Shown piece after piece: positions 36,558 through 49,495 of a stretch of DNA of 64,000 nt. The stretch covers positions 1,816,001 to 1,880,000 of the forward strand of contig JAKNDB010000088.1 of the NCBI GenBank assembly GCA_024305405.1, written 5' to 3'. Both the position numbers and the translations under genes were made by a program. The notes under the pieces are model-generated. The model saw only the letters and a program-made list of their open reading frames with translations. It did not search any database and was not told where the DNA came from. The DNA is from Dirofilaria immitis (lineage: Eukaryota; Nematoda; Chromadorea; Rhabditida; Onchocercidae). The stretch's first letter is position 1, and every line of letters begins with the position of its first letter.

Positions 36558-38732
36558 AGATGCTTTTAAATTAATTGGAGCAAAGAAAAAAGTTTATAAA
36601 AATATGGCAATGTACAGGGAATAAAATTTGTTAATTTTATTAAGCATATTAAATTTACACATCGAATTTTTAAGAGAATAAATATTAAGGTCATTTTGGG
36701 GTCAAAATTTTATGCTAAATTATTTTTTGAATTCTAAATTTTTATAAAAATGTTGTATTGTAAATACTTAAAGCATTTTTATGATCAAACCAACTTGACA
36801 TTATTGCTTTCTTTGATGTACCGATGGGAAAAGATGTGATATTAAAATTGAACAGTAAAATTAAAATTAAAAATTCAATTTTACTATATCCGATATTTCT
36901 TCATCCATCGTTATTACAAATGATAATAGCAGAAAAAAGCTGTTTGATTATCTGCCAATTCATTCGTTCAAATGCATATCTGATGACTAGTAAATGATAA
37001 ATTTCACAAGCTCTGTCATCATCTGCTAAATTCATTAGAATTCTAGTTCCTGATTAGTTCTTCGAATAACTGAGAATAAAAAGTTTATTCTTGTTAAATG
37101 ATGAATATTTTATCATAATCTGTAAAGCTTGTATAATATATCATTAGTTGCTATCATAGCTATGCATCAGATAATGTTAGATGTATTCAGGAAAAAATAT
37201 TCAGAATTTTGTCTTCTTTTAAAATCTATTAATAATATTTTAACAAGTATTAGTTGTGAACTTGATGTTGAGAATTTCGAAATGTGTAAGGTTACGAAGA
37301 ATGCTAATGCTTCTGTTGCATCACCTAACTAATCCAACATGCTATTGAAAGTTTCGAAATTCGGAGGATTCAGTTAACTGAATCCTAACACTTCTGTGGT
37401 GCCATTACATGTAATTAATAAATGTTCGAAAATATATTAGTATCAAGAGGTGAAAGATCAAACATTTCAATTCAATCTCTTTCTCTCTCTCTCTCTCTAT
37501 ATATATGTACGTGTATTTATGCATATGCATACAACAAATAGCTTTGATAAATTTCAAAATGCTATCATTCTACTATCTCTTTTCCCTCTTTTATATCAGT
37601 ATGGCACATGAATGTCAATCGTATACAATAGCAATTTTTCCAAGTTTTTTTTTTTGATTATTATTATTATTACTCCTTATCTAATAGAATATCAATAGAA
37701 TGATCTAGGTAATTGATTTCCCTTCGCTTCGATAATATTACGAATAATACGGAATAAGCATTTGCATTTTGATTATCACAAATACGTATTGTATGCTAAT
37801 AATTTCATCACAATGATAAAAATATGAAAATTATATCCTATTTCGAAATAAATTATATTTATCTTTGAAAATTAAAAATTTTTATAAATATTATTTTTGA
37901 ATTAATTTCATATATATTTTCTTAAATTTTACTTTTTTAGAAAAAAATTTTTATTGTTTTCTGAAATTTTTAAAAATTTTTGTATTTTAATTTTTGAAAT
38001 ATTCGATATATTGAAGTAGTTGCGAAAAATTCCTTTTTTTTGAAAAAATTTTGGTCAATAATTTAATAAATGAAGATAAATGAGATGAAAATATCGTCTT
38101 TTCTTTTCTCGATATCCAAGATAATCATGGACTCAATTTTCAAACAAACGGATCGAGAATGTATCGTAGAACATATAAAAATTATCAGTAAATATTGATC
38201 ACATATCATAAAATAATTTGCCAACCGACTAGCCAATAATTCTGTTGTATTTAAATTTAAACTCAAAAATTTGAAATCTAATATGAGATATTAAATATGG
38301 CATTGTATCAAATATCGAATGATCATATTTTAGTTTATAGCTTTCATACATTTGCTTATTTCTCATTTTACTTCATAAATTTCGAAATTATATTGATCAA
38401 ATATATCTAATATTTTTGTTTTTATGGGATTTAAGAATGAAATCGATTTAATCTATATATTTGCTACTTCTTTTATTTTGGAACTTCTAAGTTCAAATGG
38501 TTAATATATATAAAAATGGTTCGAAAATAGGTCATCGTGACCTAATTCCAATCCTTTATCCATTTGTTCTTTTTCATTTTCGCCATTATTCCTAGAAGAA
38601 ATTTTCCATAATCATATGAATATCATAAATATATGGAAGCGAGACGTAACATAAATTTCCTATTAAACAAATATGACAAATTATATTGTAATCTAAATTT
38701 CTTGAACATATTTATCACTTTTCGTGCCGTTC

Positions 38733-38738
38733 CTTTCT

Positions 38739-38774
<36 letters not shown>

Positions 38775-38775
38775 T
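38733..38775. repeat. (TC)n microsatellite
   Basis: Nearly uninterrupted CT dinucleotides; the Ser/Leu-rich plus-strand open frame across it is an artefact. Confidence 0.95.
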
Positions 38776-41700
38776 TTCTCGTAATCTATTTTCTTGCTTA
38801 TTTTCTGAAAGTTTAATTGGATGAAATTACTAAACATTCAATTTTAAATGATATTTTTGATTTGATAATATCAATTATTTCTTAATTTTTTAAATTAAAT
38901 TCTCGAATTATACTTCTTTATTATAATTTTTCCCATTGCATTATTTTTACTTATTTTGTTTCTTTTTCTTTTTTTTTTCAACGGATATTTCTTTATTTCA
39001 TCGTCGAAAAAATTTTTTGTTTTTTCAATATATATATTGATTTTTATGTTAATGCGAATATTTTCGCTAGATGTATATATCGCTATGAAAAAAAAAGAAT
39101 CTATGCATCCTTCAACAATTGCTTCTTCATTTGGATGTCGTTTTTGTCACTGAACGATGTGGAAAATAATGCATTTATCTATTGTTAAAGTTCTTTCTTC
39201 AACGTTCTTCTCTTCTTCTTCTTCTTTTTCTTTGATCAATGATAATAATAATGACCATAATAATGATGATCTTTTTTTGATTGTCACCAAACCATTTATT
39301 CATAAAATATACAAAGATAACGGAAATTTGTCATTCTATAAATTTATTTTACTCGTCATATATTGTTAAAAATATAATCTATCATAATTTTATTTCTTAT
39401 TTTGTTTTTTTTTTTTTTTTTTTTGTTACAATTAAAATGAAAAGTTTCTATTTTGGATACGATAAATATCGTATAGCATCAAGATTCTTCCGTTATAAAA
39501 TTTAATATTGTTATCAAGTAATTTAGCACAATTTGCAAATTTTTATATTCATTAAACGAATCTTAGAGAATCTTTTATTCTCTGAAATGATAATACCAAT
39601 TCTTAATATTGTTTATGAAAATATAAAAATTACTTTACACTTCTAATCTTGTTTACTGCAAGTAAATAAGCAGAACGATAATATCAATGAAATTTGAATA
39701 ATAATCCGATGAAGATTATAGTCAAGAGAGATCAAGGTAAAAAAATCATCTGACAGATAATTCTATTTATATTTAATCTATTATACATATCAATTGATTT
39801 TTGAATACGATACAATTGTTAAATGCTTGAAATGATTGATGGTCTATCGCCATGAATGTTTCGAAATCGATTTTTTTCAATATTTAAAGAAATTTCAAAT
39901 AGGAAAAAGGTCGAATTAAATGATTCTTATTTATGAAAATTTTCCTGTCTTTATTCCAATCAGAGTTCATTACCAATAAATCTATTACATATCATTTTGA
40001 TAAGATTTGAGAAAGTCCATAATTGATCTTAAAACATTGTGCCGATTATGTCATTGAAAATTGTCATTAACTTTCTTTTGCTATATAATTTTATTATCAT
40101 TATTAATCACTATTTATTATTAATTATCATTATTTGAATATCAATATTCAATTACAAAACGAATAAACATACAATCCTCTTTTTTCTAGAAAAAGGTCAT
40201 GTCATAAAATGCTATAATACTAATTATTATTATTATTAATTATTTGTAATCATTATTAATTGCTATTATTTATATGTTGATACTTAATTACAAGTAGTAT
40301 TATTTATAGCATGTAGAATATCTAATTTATGAAGATAATTCGTTTAATTGACAGCTGAATTAATTTCCACTTGGGGTTTACCGCAAAAAAATTAATTTTC
40401 AACATACATAGTAATAGTAACTTTTTTTGATTTTGGTACTTATTTTGCGTTTTAAATTTTTTATACATAATGATATTGAGTTAATCCTATTTTCGTATGA
40501 TATTCAATAATTATATCGATTGAATCAGATATGGAATCTGTGCATATTTATAAATTATCGTGCTGATCTGATTAATAATGGTAGATGATTTAATATTATT
40601 TCACAACAGATGAATGATTTTATTGCATAAAGTAAATCATTAATGGGATCAGCATCTAACAAGAGATTCTGTACTTAATTTCTTATCAAATCTGAATAAC
40701 TCTTCATCTAATTTTACATTCTTATTCTCACGCAGTGATTAGATGCGCATTCAAATAGATGCGGACACAATACTGAAATTAAGGAATTCCTAAATGTTAA
40801 TATGACAAATGAAATTATAAGAAATCGTCATAAATTTATTTTATTCTATTGTTCAATCGGACTGTAAAATCAGATTTTATAGTTAATTGCGTCATTTGAT
40901 TTATCTTTTAAAGAAAAAGAGCGATCAGATCGATTAGGAGAAAGTTATTGTAAATTCTATTCAAAATACTGAAAATTAGGGCACTCATCTTTCGATTTCC
41001 CAAAATATGTTGCAATTGTGCTACTTGAATTCAGACACTGATTGCAGAATTTGCAAAATTTTGTATCACTTTCATTTTATGATTTCATCAACATTATTCT
41101 GCAATTCTGGATTTATATGAAAAAAAAACTAAAATTTCATTTTGAGCTTAAATGTTACCTAATATAAATATGAATATTACTATCTAGCGTTTCAAAATAT
41201 TGATTAATGAAAAAGAATAGAATGAACCATAGAAATGATCTTATTTGAAGTTCTATTAATCTTGAAATATTATAAGAAGTTTTATCGATACATAGAAGTT
41301 TTTATATTTTTCATTTGTTCGTTGATCTTCAATATTATATAAAAATTCCAATTTTACTTTATTTTCACGTTTCATACTTTTTTGTTTGTTTTCACAGATT
41401 CTATCTCTACACCTCTTATAATTGACTGAAAGGAATTCTTATGTTAGCAACATTCAAATTAGTAAAAAAATCAAATTTCTTTTCTGGTTTATGCCTTTGG
41501 TTCTTTTTAAATTTATTGGAAATGAAATTTTAGGATCTCAAACGAAGAATCATGGAATTCAAAAATTCATAAAATTTAAATGATTTTTTTGCATAACTTC
41601 AATGAATGATTACAAAAAAAATTTCATTCTCCTATATTTCTCATATAAAAACATGGTTAAGGTAGTTGATTTCTCTTTTCTGATATACATTATTATCACT

Positions 41701-42047
41701 TATCAGAACAAGTCTTGTTAAACTGAACAGGATGCTTTTCCTAAACTAAGAAAAATTCTGGAAATTCAATAGCAAATTGTGAGTTCCTTCGATTCTTTAT
41801 TTTCACTGAAATTTTTGCGTTAAGATTGCGAATATCCAATTTTGGAATGGATTTCTTTGAAATTTCTTAAATATTAAAAAGTTTTAAAAAGCTTAATTTT
41901 TGTTTTGCATTCTTCATAAAGTATTTGCGTGTCATATATGAATTTCCATGCATTATATTTATGTATATGTACGCTTATGTGCGTGTAATGTTAATATGTG
42001 CATGTGCATGCGATGTGCAAATCATGCATGCATATATTATAGTTATG

Positions 42048-42092
42048 AGAATATATGCAGTTGCACTTAAGAATATATGCAGTTGCACCTTT
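42048..42092. repeat. 20-bp sequence duplicated in tandem
   Basis: 'agaatatatgcagttgcac' occurs twice in a row, right after a purine-pyrimidine alternating tract (41940-42040) and about 65 bp before the 18S fragment. Confidence 0.85.
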
Positions 42093-42154
42093 TTATCAAT
42101 ATTTTTATAATGTCCAGACAATTTCTTAGAGGTACAAGCGATGTTTAGCCGCAT

Positions 42155-42256
42155 GAAGTTGAGCAATAACAAGTCTGTGATGCCCTTAAGATGTCCAGGG
42201 TTGCACGCGCGCTATACTGGAGGAATCAACGTGCTGTAACCGTTACCGAAAGCATC
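42155..42256 (+). pseudogene. fragment of nuclear 18S rRNA
   Basis: About 100 bp match the conserved 3' part of eukaryotic small-subunit rRNA, in sense orientation: GAGCAATAAC, GTCTGTGATGCCCTTA, GCACGCGCGCTA, ACTGGAGGAATCAACGTG. There are small changes against the usual nematode sequence (for example an extra A after CCCTTA, and AGGGTTGCA for GGGGCTGCA). Homology ends abruptly on both sides and the flanks are ordinary AT-rich DNA, so this is an isolated inserted piece and not an rDNA unit. It is GC-rich compared with its surroundings. Recognition is from memory of the conserved region. Confidence 0.9.
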
Positions 42257-42522
42257 AGCTCTAACCATCAGCTCAGACTAACTTTTATTCCGTGAGAAGT
42301 TGTTGAGATAATATATTTCTTTATGGATTTATAAATAAATTGAGCGTAATTGTGGGAGGCGAAAATGCATAATTGTTTGATGAATGTTTCCGATTTCGTC
42401 ATTCAAATTTTATAAATATTGAAATTGGCGAATCTGTAAAAATTCAATTATATCGAAACTCTACATTCATTTTTTTTTCTTTGGTGGTACGCTAAAGGAT
42501 AATGATTCGTTTTTCATTTTAT

Positions 42523-42647
42523 AATTCTGATCAATTAGGCTAAGCCCATATAAATTTATTTATACATGATTTTTTCCTTTCATTCCTTCGATATTCTCAT
42601 TATGATAAATGTTCTGCTTATTCGGCTTAGTCTAATTGATCAGAATT
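42523..42647. mobile_element. short inverted-repeat element (possible MITE)
   Basis: Arms of 24 bp at 42523-42546 and 42624-42647 are reverse complements with one mismatch (arm begins AATTCTGATCAATTAG). They flank 77 bp of AT-rich DNA without an open frame. No target-site duplication is obvious, so a miniature transposon is only a possibility; a hairpin RNA or chance structure is an alternative. Confidence 0.45.
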
Positions 42648-43164
42648 CTGAAATTACACTATTTCTTGGTGTTAATTCTAATTGATAAGAAAATTTATTG
42701 ACAAATCAATTTTTGAACGAAGGTCCGATAAAAAAATAAGAGAGCACACAAATGGGAAATGATGATTGCCAATATCGTTTCATTCAAGGTAGTCAATTAA
42801 ATATTTTGGATCAGGTTGTAGGAATTTATCATTCCTTCAGTTATTTGCTTGTTTGTGCTGGTTTTTTTACGTTTTTCCTTCTTTATATTTGATTAATAAA
42901 CTGTTTCATTTTTTTTTGCTACATATTTTGACATTTGCTGTGAATTTAAGAGAAATTTTGAAATTTTAAAAATTGTCACAAAAATTTGTTGAGTTTATTT
43001 GATTAGGTTTGTAAGGATTGTGTTTAATGAAAGACTAAAGAACTTTCCTACTGATTGATTGATTATTTGAATTTGATAGCGGAGAAGTTTCTTTTTGATT
43101 GAATTGAAACATTGATTTTTGACTTATCACTGCTTATTGTAACGATGAGAAGTTGTCAGATTGA

Positions 43165-43478
43165 CTCATAGTAATATCAAGGAATAAAAAACCATTTTAT
43201 TGGGACTTATCGAGAAGATATCAGCAATTCGATGATTATAGTAAGATGAAACGATTAAAGAAAAAATTAAAATATCGTCGTAGAAACTGCTCACGACATA
43301 GTCGAAGATAGCGGAACTTCTAACCAGTAAAGACTTTTATAATAATGTGAGCATGGGAGTAGGTAGTTAGACGAATGATGTAACAATGAATAGGGAAATG
43401 TCTGCCGATGTTGCTGACCGTGTAATCACTGCTTGTAATATGCTAGCTAATCGCGAAAAGTTCTTTTTGTATCGGTGA
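43165..43478 (+). pseudogene. decayed coding-like sequence of unknown family
   Basis: Two overlapping open stretches in different frames look like former coding sequence. 43165-43311 reads NKKPFYWDLSRRYQQFDDY followed by a basic region. 43302-43478 reads SKIAELLTSKDFYNNVSMG, an in-frame TAG, then ADVADRVITACNMLANREKF. The base composition is less AT-rich than the flanks. The 3' end is duplicated in more decayed form near 44400-44650. I do not recognise the family. Confidence 0.4.
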
Positions 43479-45262
43479 TTTTTGATCTTCTTCTGCGAAT
43501 AATAGTTAATTATACATCACATATTAATTAATACAAAGGATTTAGTTATCAGAACAAAGGATGATAAATGGACAATATTCAAATATGCATAAAAGCTTCA
43601 ATTATTTCGAGACATTCCAGACAATAAGCATAGATTTCAACATTTTAAACATTCCATATAGGATTTGTTATATAAAAATAAGGAGGAATAATCCTTATAT
43701 TGGATATCGTAACATTCGTTTATGTTTAGATAATGAATCATGCAAAATATAAAATACTTCTGGCTGCTGCGACAAAAATTACTTATTAAGTACTTCGACC
43801 AAATGATGGCTCTTTTCTTTTTTTATCACATCATATCTCAGTCTTTCGGCATCATTCAATTGATAATCATTTTGCTTCTCGAACAAGTTTAACCTACTGA
43901 TCAAATTTTCGATGAAACAAATTTAACTTCTTTAATTAAACTTCTTTAATTTTTAACTTCTTTAATTTTTCATACCTCATACGATGTCTTTCTTAAGGCG
44001 AAAATGTTCCCTAATTCATTAATTCATAATCGCTCCATCTGATACTTACGCTGGTCTTGCATTAGATTCCTTCTTTCTTCCATTTTCGAAACTGAACATT
44101 TTCAAATTTCATATTTCAATCCTTCAATAATTTAATGTTAAGAATGTCCTTTTCCTTAACCATAATGTTCTTACTGATGCACATTCGGGAAAGTTTTTTT
44201 TTTTTTTTGATATAGTATACACGAATATTGATGAACAAAAAGGTTTTATTTGATGGGAGATTTTGTCAAAGATAAAATAAAGCAAATTAGATAATATCAC
44301 ATTTATTTGCTTAACTAAATTCGATTAAAATACAAAGTATTGTTTGTCAAATTAGTTAAGTAAACTGCTCACTGATTGATTGAGTAAATATTACTTGGAA
44401 CATCCGTTGATCACAAAAAACTTTTTTTTTTTTGTATTGATGATCATCCGTAGTCTTTGTATGTAGTAGACGGTAGCTTATTATAAACTAGTTATATGAA
44501 TGGTTTAATTATCCGAATAAAAATGGACAATGAGAAATGGACAATATTTCAGATATGCACAAAAGTTTTGATCGTTACAATATTGCAGATAATTAGCATA
44601 GATTCCATTCAGCTTAAGAATCTTAAACAAATCAAAATATACAAGCTTTATTAGCAGATCGAAAGAGCGTTTGTGCTAAGATATGGATGAAATCATTCAT
44701 ATATCATGAGAGATATTATACATTTCTACCATATAAAATTCTTTGATTATTTCGTCATATTTATGATATGAAAAATTCTATATTCCTGGATGTTTCGATA
44801 CATCCAGAAAATATTTAATTAGATATAAATATAATCCTTAATTCATATCTTCCTTTTTTTTTTGAGTTACATTTTATGTTTGCATTTCGCTTATAGATTT
44901 TCAACAATATATAGTAATGAAAATAATTGGAAAAATGATCTCGGTGAATATTTCATGATGTTGCAGATTTTCTTGTTGTACTCGATACATACTAATTAAA
45001 TGATAGATATAGCAGTCATAAAGTATTTCGTTTAAAAAAAAAAATCTAAAATTGAGAAATCTATTGCATACTTCGCTCATAATAATAATTTATTAACGAT
45101 AGCAGATATATTTATCATTAGTGGGAATTTTTCAGAAAATTATTTTTTTTTGCAATATATATTTGCAATATTAATAGTTATGCCTTCTTTTCTATCAAAT
45201 TTTTCAAATCAGAAATATAAGTCAAGCCATTTTGAAATAAGATTAATATTAGATGAAAAATG

Positions 45263-45412
45263 TTCGCAAGGTGTTATTTGCAGGTTGTTTTTAGAAATTC
45301 ACATTTAATAAATTCGCAAGGTGTTGTTTGCAGGTTGTTTTTAGAAAATCACATTTAATAAATTCGCAAGGTATTATTTGCAGATTGTTTTTAGAAATTC
45401 ACATTTAATAAA
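45263..45412. repeat. 50-bp tandem repeat, three copies
   Basis: The unit starts TTCGCAAGGTGTTATTTGCA and ends ACATTTAATAAA. Copies differ at only a few positions, so the array is young. Confidence 0.95.
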
Positions 45413-46457
45413 TATTTTATATTTGTTCAGAGCGGAATGCTTTGATCAATTTTTGTCGCATTCCCTATCTTTCATTTTAATCAAATTACTATAATCAATC
45501 AAATATTAATTCCATTTATGATTTCAATTGATTAATTAATAATCAATTTAATGAACGATAACAAGAGTATATGCCAATATTACAATTTTTGGCTGATAAC
45601 TGATAATTTCTCTTTTTCCACAATAATATTTATTGCATCATCGGTAAATCATTTTATAATGTTTACATCATATTAATGAATTTATTGACAGAGTTTTCAA
45701 TAACTTTACATCTTTTAATCTCAAAACTTATACTATTCAATAACATTATCGATTAATTAATTTAATTTTTTTTCTCTCTCTTTGGAGCAAACATATATTC
45801 ATTGATGACGAGGAAGGTGTTTCTGTTATATGTTTTTGTCTATCAGCAAAATATATGCTTGAAAACATAAATTATGAGAAATCTTTTGCTAATCTGATAA
45901 TGATAACAATTGGAATAGTTGATCAAATTTTCTCTAAGATTTTATTATTGGTAATAGTGAATATAAATATCTTTATATTAATATAATTTTGTTTACAATC
46001 ACTTTCCTCATTCAATTACTATCCTTTAATCCTTCAGTTCCTAATTATCTTCGATACTGTGATAGTCGGAATTATGATTGTTATGCAATTTTAATTTCGA
46101 AATTCGTTCTAACTTTAGTTATCAATAAAGTTTTGATTATTTTATAGATTTGTATATATTTTATATTTATAAACATCCGCATTACTATGGTATATTGCCG
46201 CTTATGTTTTGAACTTTCTTAAAATAAATATTATCTTACTAAATTGAAATATATTTTTAGTAATTTTTCGAAATTCATCTTCGTATTATCTGTATTATCT
46301 CAATTATTGCATAAGATAACAATGAAATTGGAAATGCATAACGTTTCTTATCGCTTGTTCAAACGATTGTAACACAGAAGATATTCTTGAGATTTTTGCA
46401 AAATTCGAGATTGCACAAAATCTCATAATTTATAACGAAAACTTGAAATATAACTTA

Positions 46458-49400
46458 ATGACAGCACGACTTATTATACTGCCAGCAATCTTTACTATCT
46501 CATCCATCCTTTTATGGATTCTTATTTGTTCTGCACCTGTTTGGTCTACTTCTACTTCCTCAGGTATGTTTTCACTTAACTTTTTTAATACCCAAATTTA
46601 ATCAATAAATTAAATAATTGAAATTTTAAAACTCTTCAAATCAATTATATCATTCCTTTCTATTCTGTTTTTTCTTGCAATTAAGTATCAGAGTTATCGA
46701 AAATTTAATAATTTAATTTAAAATTAATTAACGAATCTTTTGTATAAAATAATTTCGAAAATAATTTTGTAAATGGTTTCTTTCTTCAGCTTAGTTATAA
46801 TCATCAATATTGCTATCATTGGCAATTAATATATAAATTATCAATTTTTAATATTAGAGATAATGATGATTAAATAGTGAAAAGATATTAACTATCAATA
46901 TTGCTATATTTTTTACCTCAGAGTTGCTAATAATTTAAACATTGGCAATTAATATACAAATTATCATTTCTTAATATTAAAGATGATAATGATTAAATAA
47001 TGAAAAGATATATTCAGATGAAATTTTCTAATATTTATTTAGATATTATTGATAATAATCTCATAGTTTTTTGTAATTTAAAATTTAAATAATTTTAGAT
47101 AAAAATTATATTTAAAAATATTGTAATTAATTGAAGGATTAATAATTTTGTTTCAGCTGTCGTAAATTGGAAGCCAACATGGAATTTACCGAATCATTTC
47201 GCAAATTTTACAGCGACAACTAGTTTATTTCACGCTTATAAGGATCAACATTTCAACTATGTTACTACACTATTTATCTTTGCTTATATTTATAAGCAAA
47301 CATTCGCCATACCTGGATCATTTGTCTTGGTTAGTTAGTATTCGTATCATATTTTAACAAATCAAATCTCTTTGCAAATTTCCATACCTGATATTTTGAC
47401 AAACGAAGTTTTTGCAAATTTACCATGCCTGGATTATTTGCTTTGATTAATTAGTAGCAGATGAAATCATTGCAAGAATTTAAAAATGGCAAATTGAAAA
47501 TCATTTAAACACATAAACAGATAAAATAGATATGATGATAAAATTTATAATTTACAAAGAAAAGTGAAAAAAGGAAAATGAAATATTCTTAATAGATTGG
47601 GTAATGTATTATCAATAATTTTTTCAGAAATTCTAACCAATTAATCATGAAATGAAATAATTTTAAAATTATCAAATTCATATCATATTTTGACCAAATT
47701 CTTTGCGAAAATTTGTAATTGATAAATCAGTAATTACACTTAACACATTATCTAATCTAATTAAGAATTTTATATATTGTAAATTTCAATTCTAATATCC
47801 TATTTTATCAAATTTTTAAGTGACAATAATTTTTCAAAAATTTTTATCAATTAGTCGGAAAAAAAATAATTTCGAAATAAATTTGTATAATTATAGAATT
47901 TAATAGCTGGCGTATTGTTTGATGTTTGGATTGGTTTTTTATTAGTATGTTTTTTAACAACAATTGGTTCAACGTTATGTTACCTATTCTCAGAATCATT
48001 CGCTCGTGAATATGTATTCTATTATTTAGGTCATCGTATCATTTATTTACAACAAAAGGTTAGCTGTAAAAATAAATCATTTCTAATTAACATTTTTTTT
48101 TCATTTTCACCTTATAAAATTCAATTTTTTTTTAAACATCATTTCTCTTGAAGTTTCAAATCTTTTTTTCATAGACATAAAATTTAAACATTTGAACATT
48201 TGACAATTATTTGTTTAATTATTTTATATCTTTATCAATTTTATCAATATTTGATAATTTAGAAAGCATAAAATTTCATTCTATTAAGGCAAAAAATATA
48301 ATTCTGTTTAGGTTTAAATTTAAATTTTAGACAACTAATAGTTAATATTATTGAGGTAAAATTAAAATTCCATTTAAAGTAAAATTTAAATTCAAATTTT
48401 ATTTAAATTTTTTTTGTTTAATTTTTCATTTCTCATTACAGATACATAATAATTCACATCGTTTAGTAGCATTTTTATTATTTGCTCGTATATTTCCAAT
48501 TTCACCAAGTTGGCTGTTAAATATTGTTGCACCTTTTATTAATATTCCAATTTTCATTTTTATATTAACTACTTTTATTGGTAAGAAAATGAATTATTTC
48601 TTTTGAAAAAAAAAAGTAATATGATTATATATATGTTTGTATATGAAAATAAAATTTAAAAATCAAATTTTTCATTTTAGAATAAATTTCGAAAAAAAAA
48701 GCAAATTGAATTTAATCAAAATTAAATGTTAATTTTTAATTGTTTGAATATTAAAATTAGATGTTAATTAGATATTAATTTTTAAGTGATTAGATGTTAA
48801 GTGATTAGATTTAATCAAAATTAAATGTTAATTTTTAATTGATTAAATATTAAAATTAGATGTTAATTAGATATTAATTTTTGGGTGATTGCATGTTAAG
48901 TGATTAGATTTAATCAAAATTAAATGTTAATGTTTAATTGACTGAATGTTAAAATTAGAGCTAATTTTTAAGTGATTAGATGTCAAGTTATTAGATTTAA
49001 ACAATGTTAAAACTAGATATTAATTAGATATTAATTTTTGGGTGATTAGATGTTAAAATTTAATATTCAGTATGACATTTTTTATATGATCCTAAAGATA
49101 AAATGTTTCTTTTTTTATAAAAGAAAAATTATGCTTTCATATTTTTATTATTTAATTAATAATATTGTCTAATCCAATTAGAAAAAAAGAAAACATTTAA
49201 TTTATATTTTTCAATAATTTATGATTAATCGAAGAATAAACGATAGTTTCTTTTTGTCATTTAAATTTTTTGATAATTATAATTTTGACATTTCTAAATT
49301 TAAATTTTTGTAGGATTAGCACCGTATAATTATATTTGTGTGCAAGCTGGACATATCTTATCAGAACTTCATAGCTGGACTGATATTTTTAGCATTTCTA

Positions 49401-49495
49401 CGTTGCTTAAACTTTCGTTACTTTCATTATTACCACTTATATATGCTTTTTTTATTAAGCCAAGGAATCAGGTTAGATTTAAATTAATAAAATAA
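46458..49495 (+). CDS. TMEM41A-like VTT-domain membrane protein
   Basis: Multi-pass membrane protein of the TMEM41/VTT (DedA-like) family. The better-studied relative TMEM41B is an ER lipid scramblase; a role in lipid movement is inferred here from family only. Exons: 46458-46563, 47157-47329, 47897-48058, 48442-48580, 49314-49495. All phases join without any frameshift, giving 253 residues, close to human TMEM41A. Residues 3-30 form an N-terminal hydrophobic segment. The conserved core includes YIYKQTFAIPGS, LLVCFLTTIGSTLCYL, ARIFPISPSWLLNI and APYNYICVQAGHILS. The last two match TMEM41A better than TMEM41B. The stop at 49493-49495 assumes read-through of a GT at 49472 after PRNQ; splicing there to an unseen exon is possible. 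Confidence 0.9.
48710..49065. repeat. imperfect tandem repeats in TMEM41A intron 4
   Basis: About three copies of a roughly 100-bp unit built from 'ttagatttaatcaaaatta', 'aaaattagatgttaattaga' and 'tattaatttt.ggtgattaga'. Internal deletions distinguish the copies. Confidence 0.8.

Larger units (their letters stand above)
36558..46457. other. intergenic region between the SIX gene and TMEM41A
   Basis: No intact gene is recognised in nearly 10 kb. It contains TC microsatellites (37475-37507, 38733-38775), an 18S rRNA fragment (42155-42256), an inverted-repeat element (42523-42647), decayed coding-like sequence (43165-43478), a related duplicate near 44400-44650 and a 50-bp triple repeat (45263-45412). 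The rest is AT-rich without visible structure. Confidence 0.55.

Noticed and set aside
41925..42172. Overlapping open frames on both strands
   Set aside because: They translate the alternating purine-pyrimidine tract, the 20-bp repeat and part of the 18S fragment.
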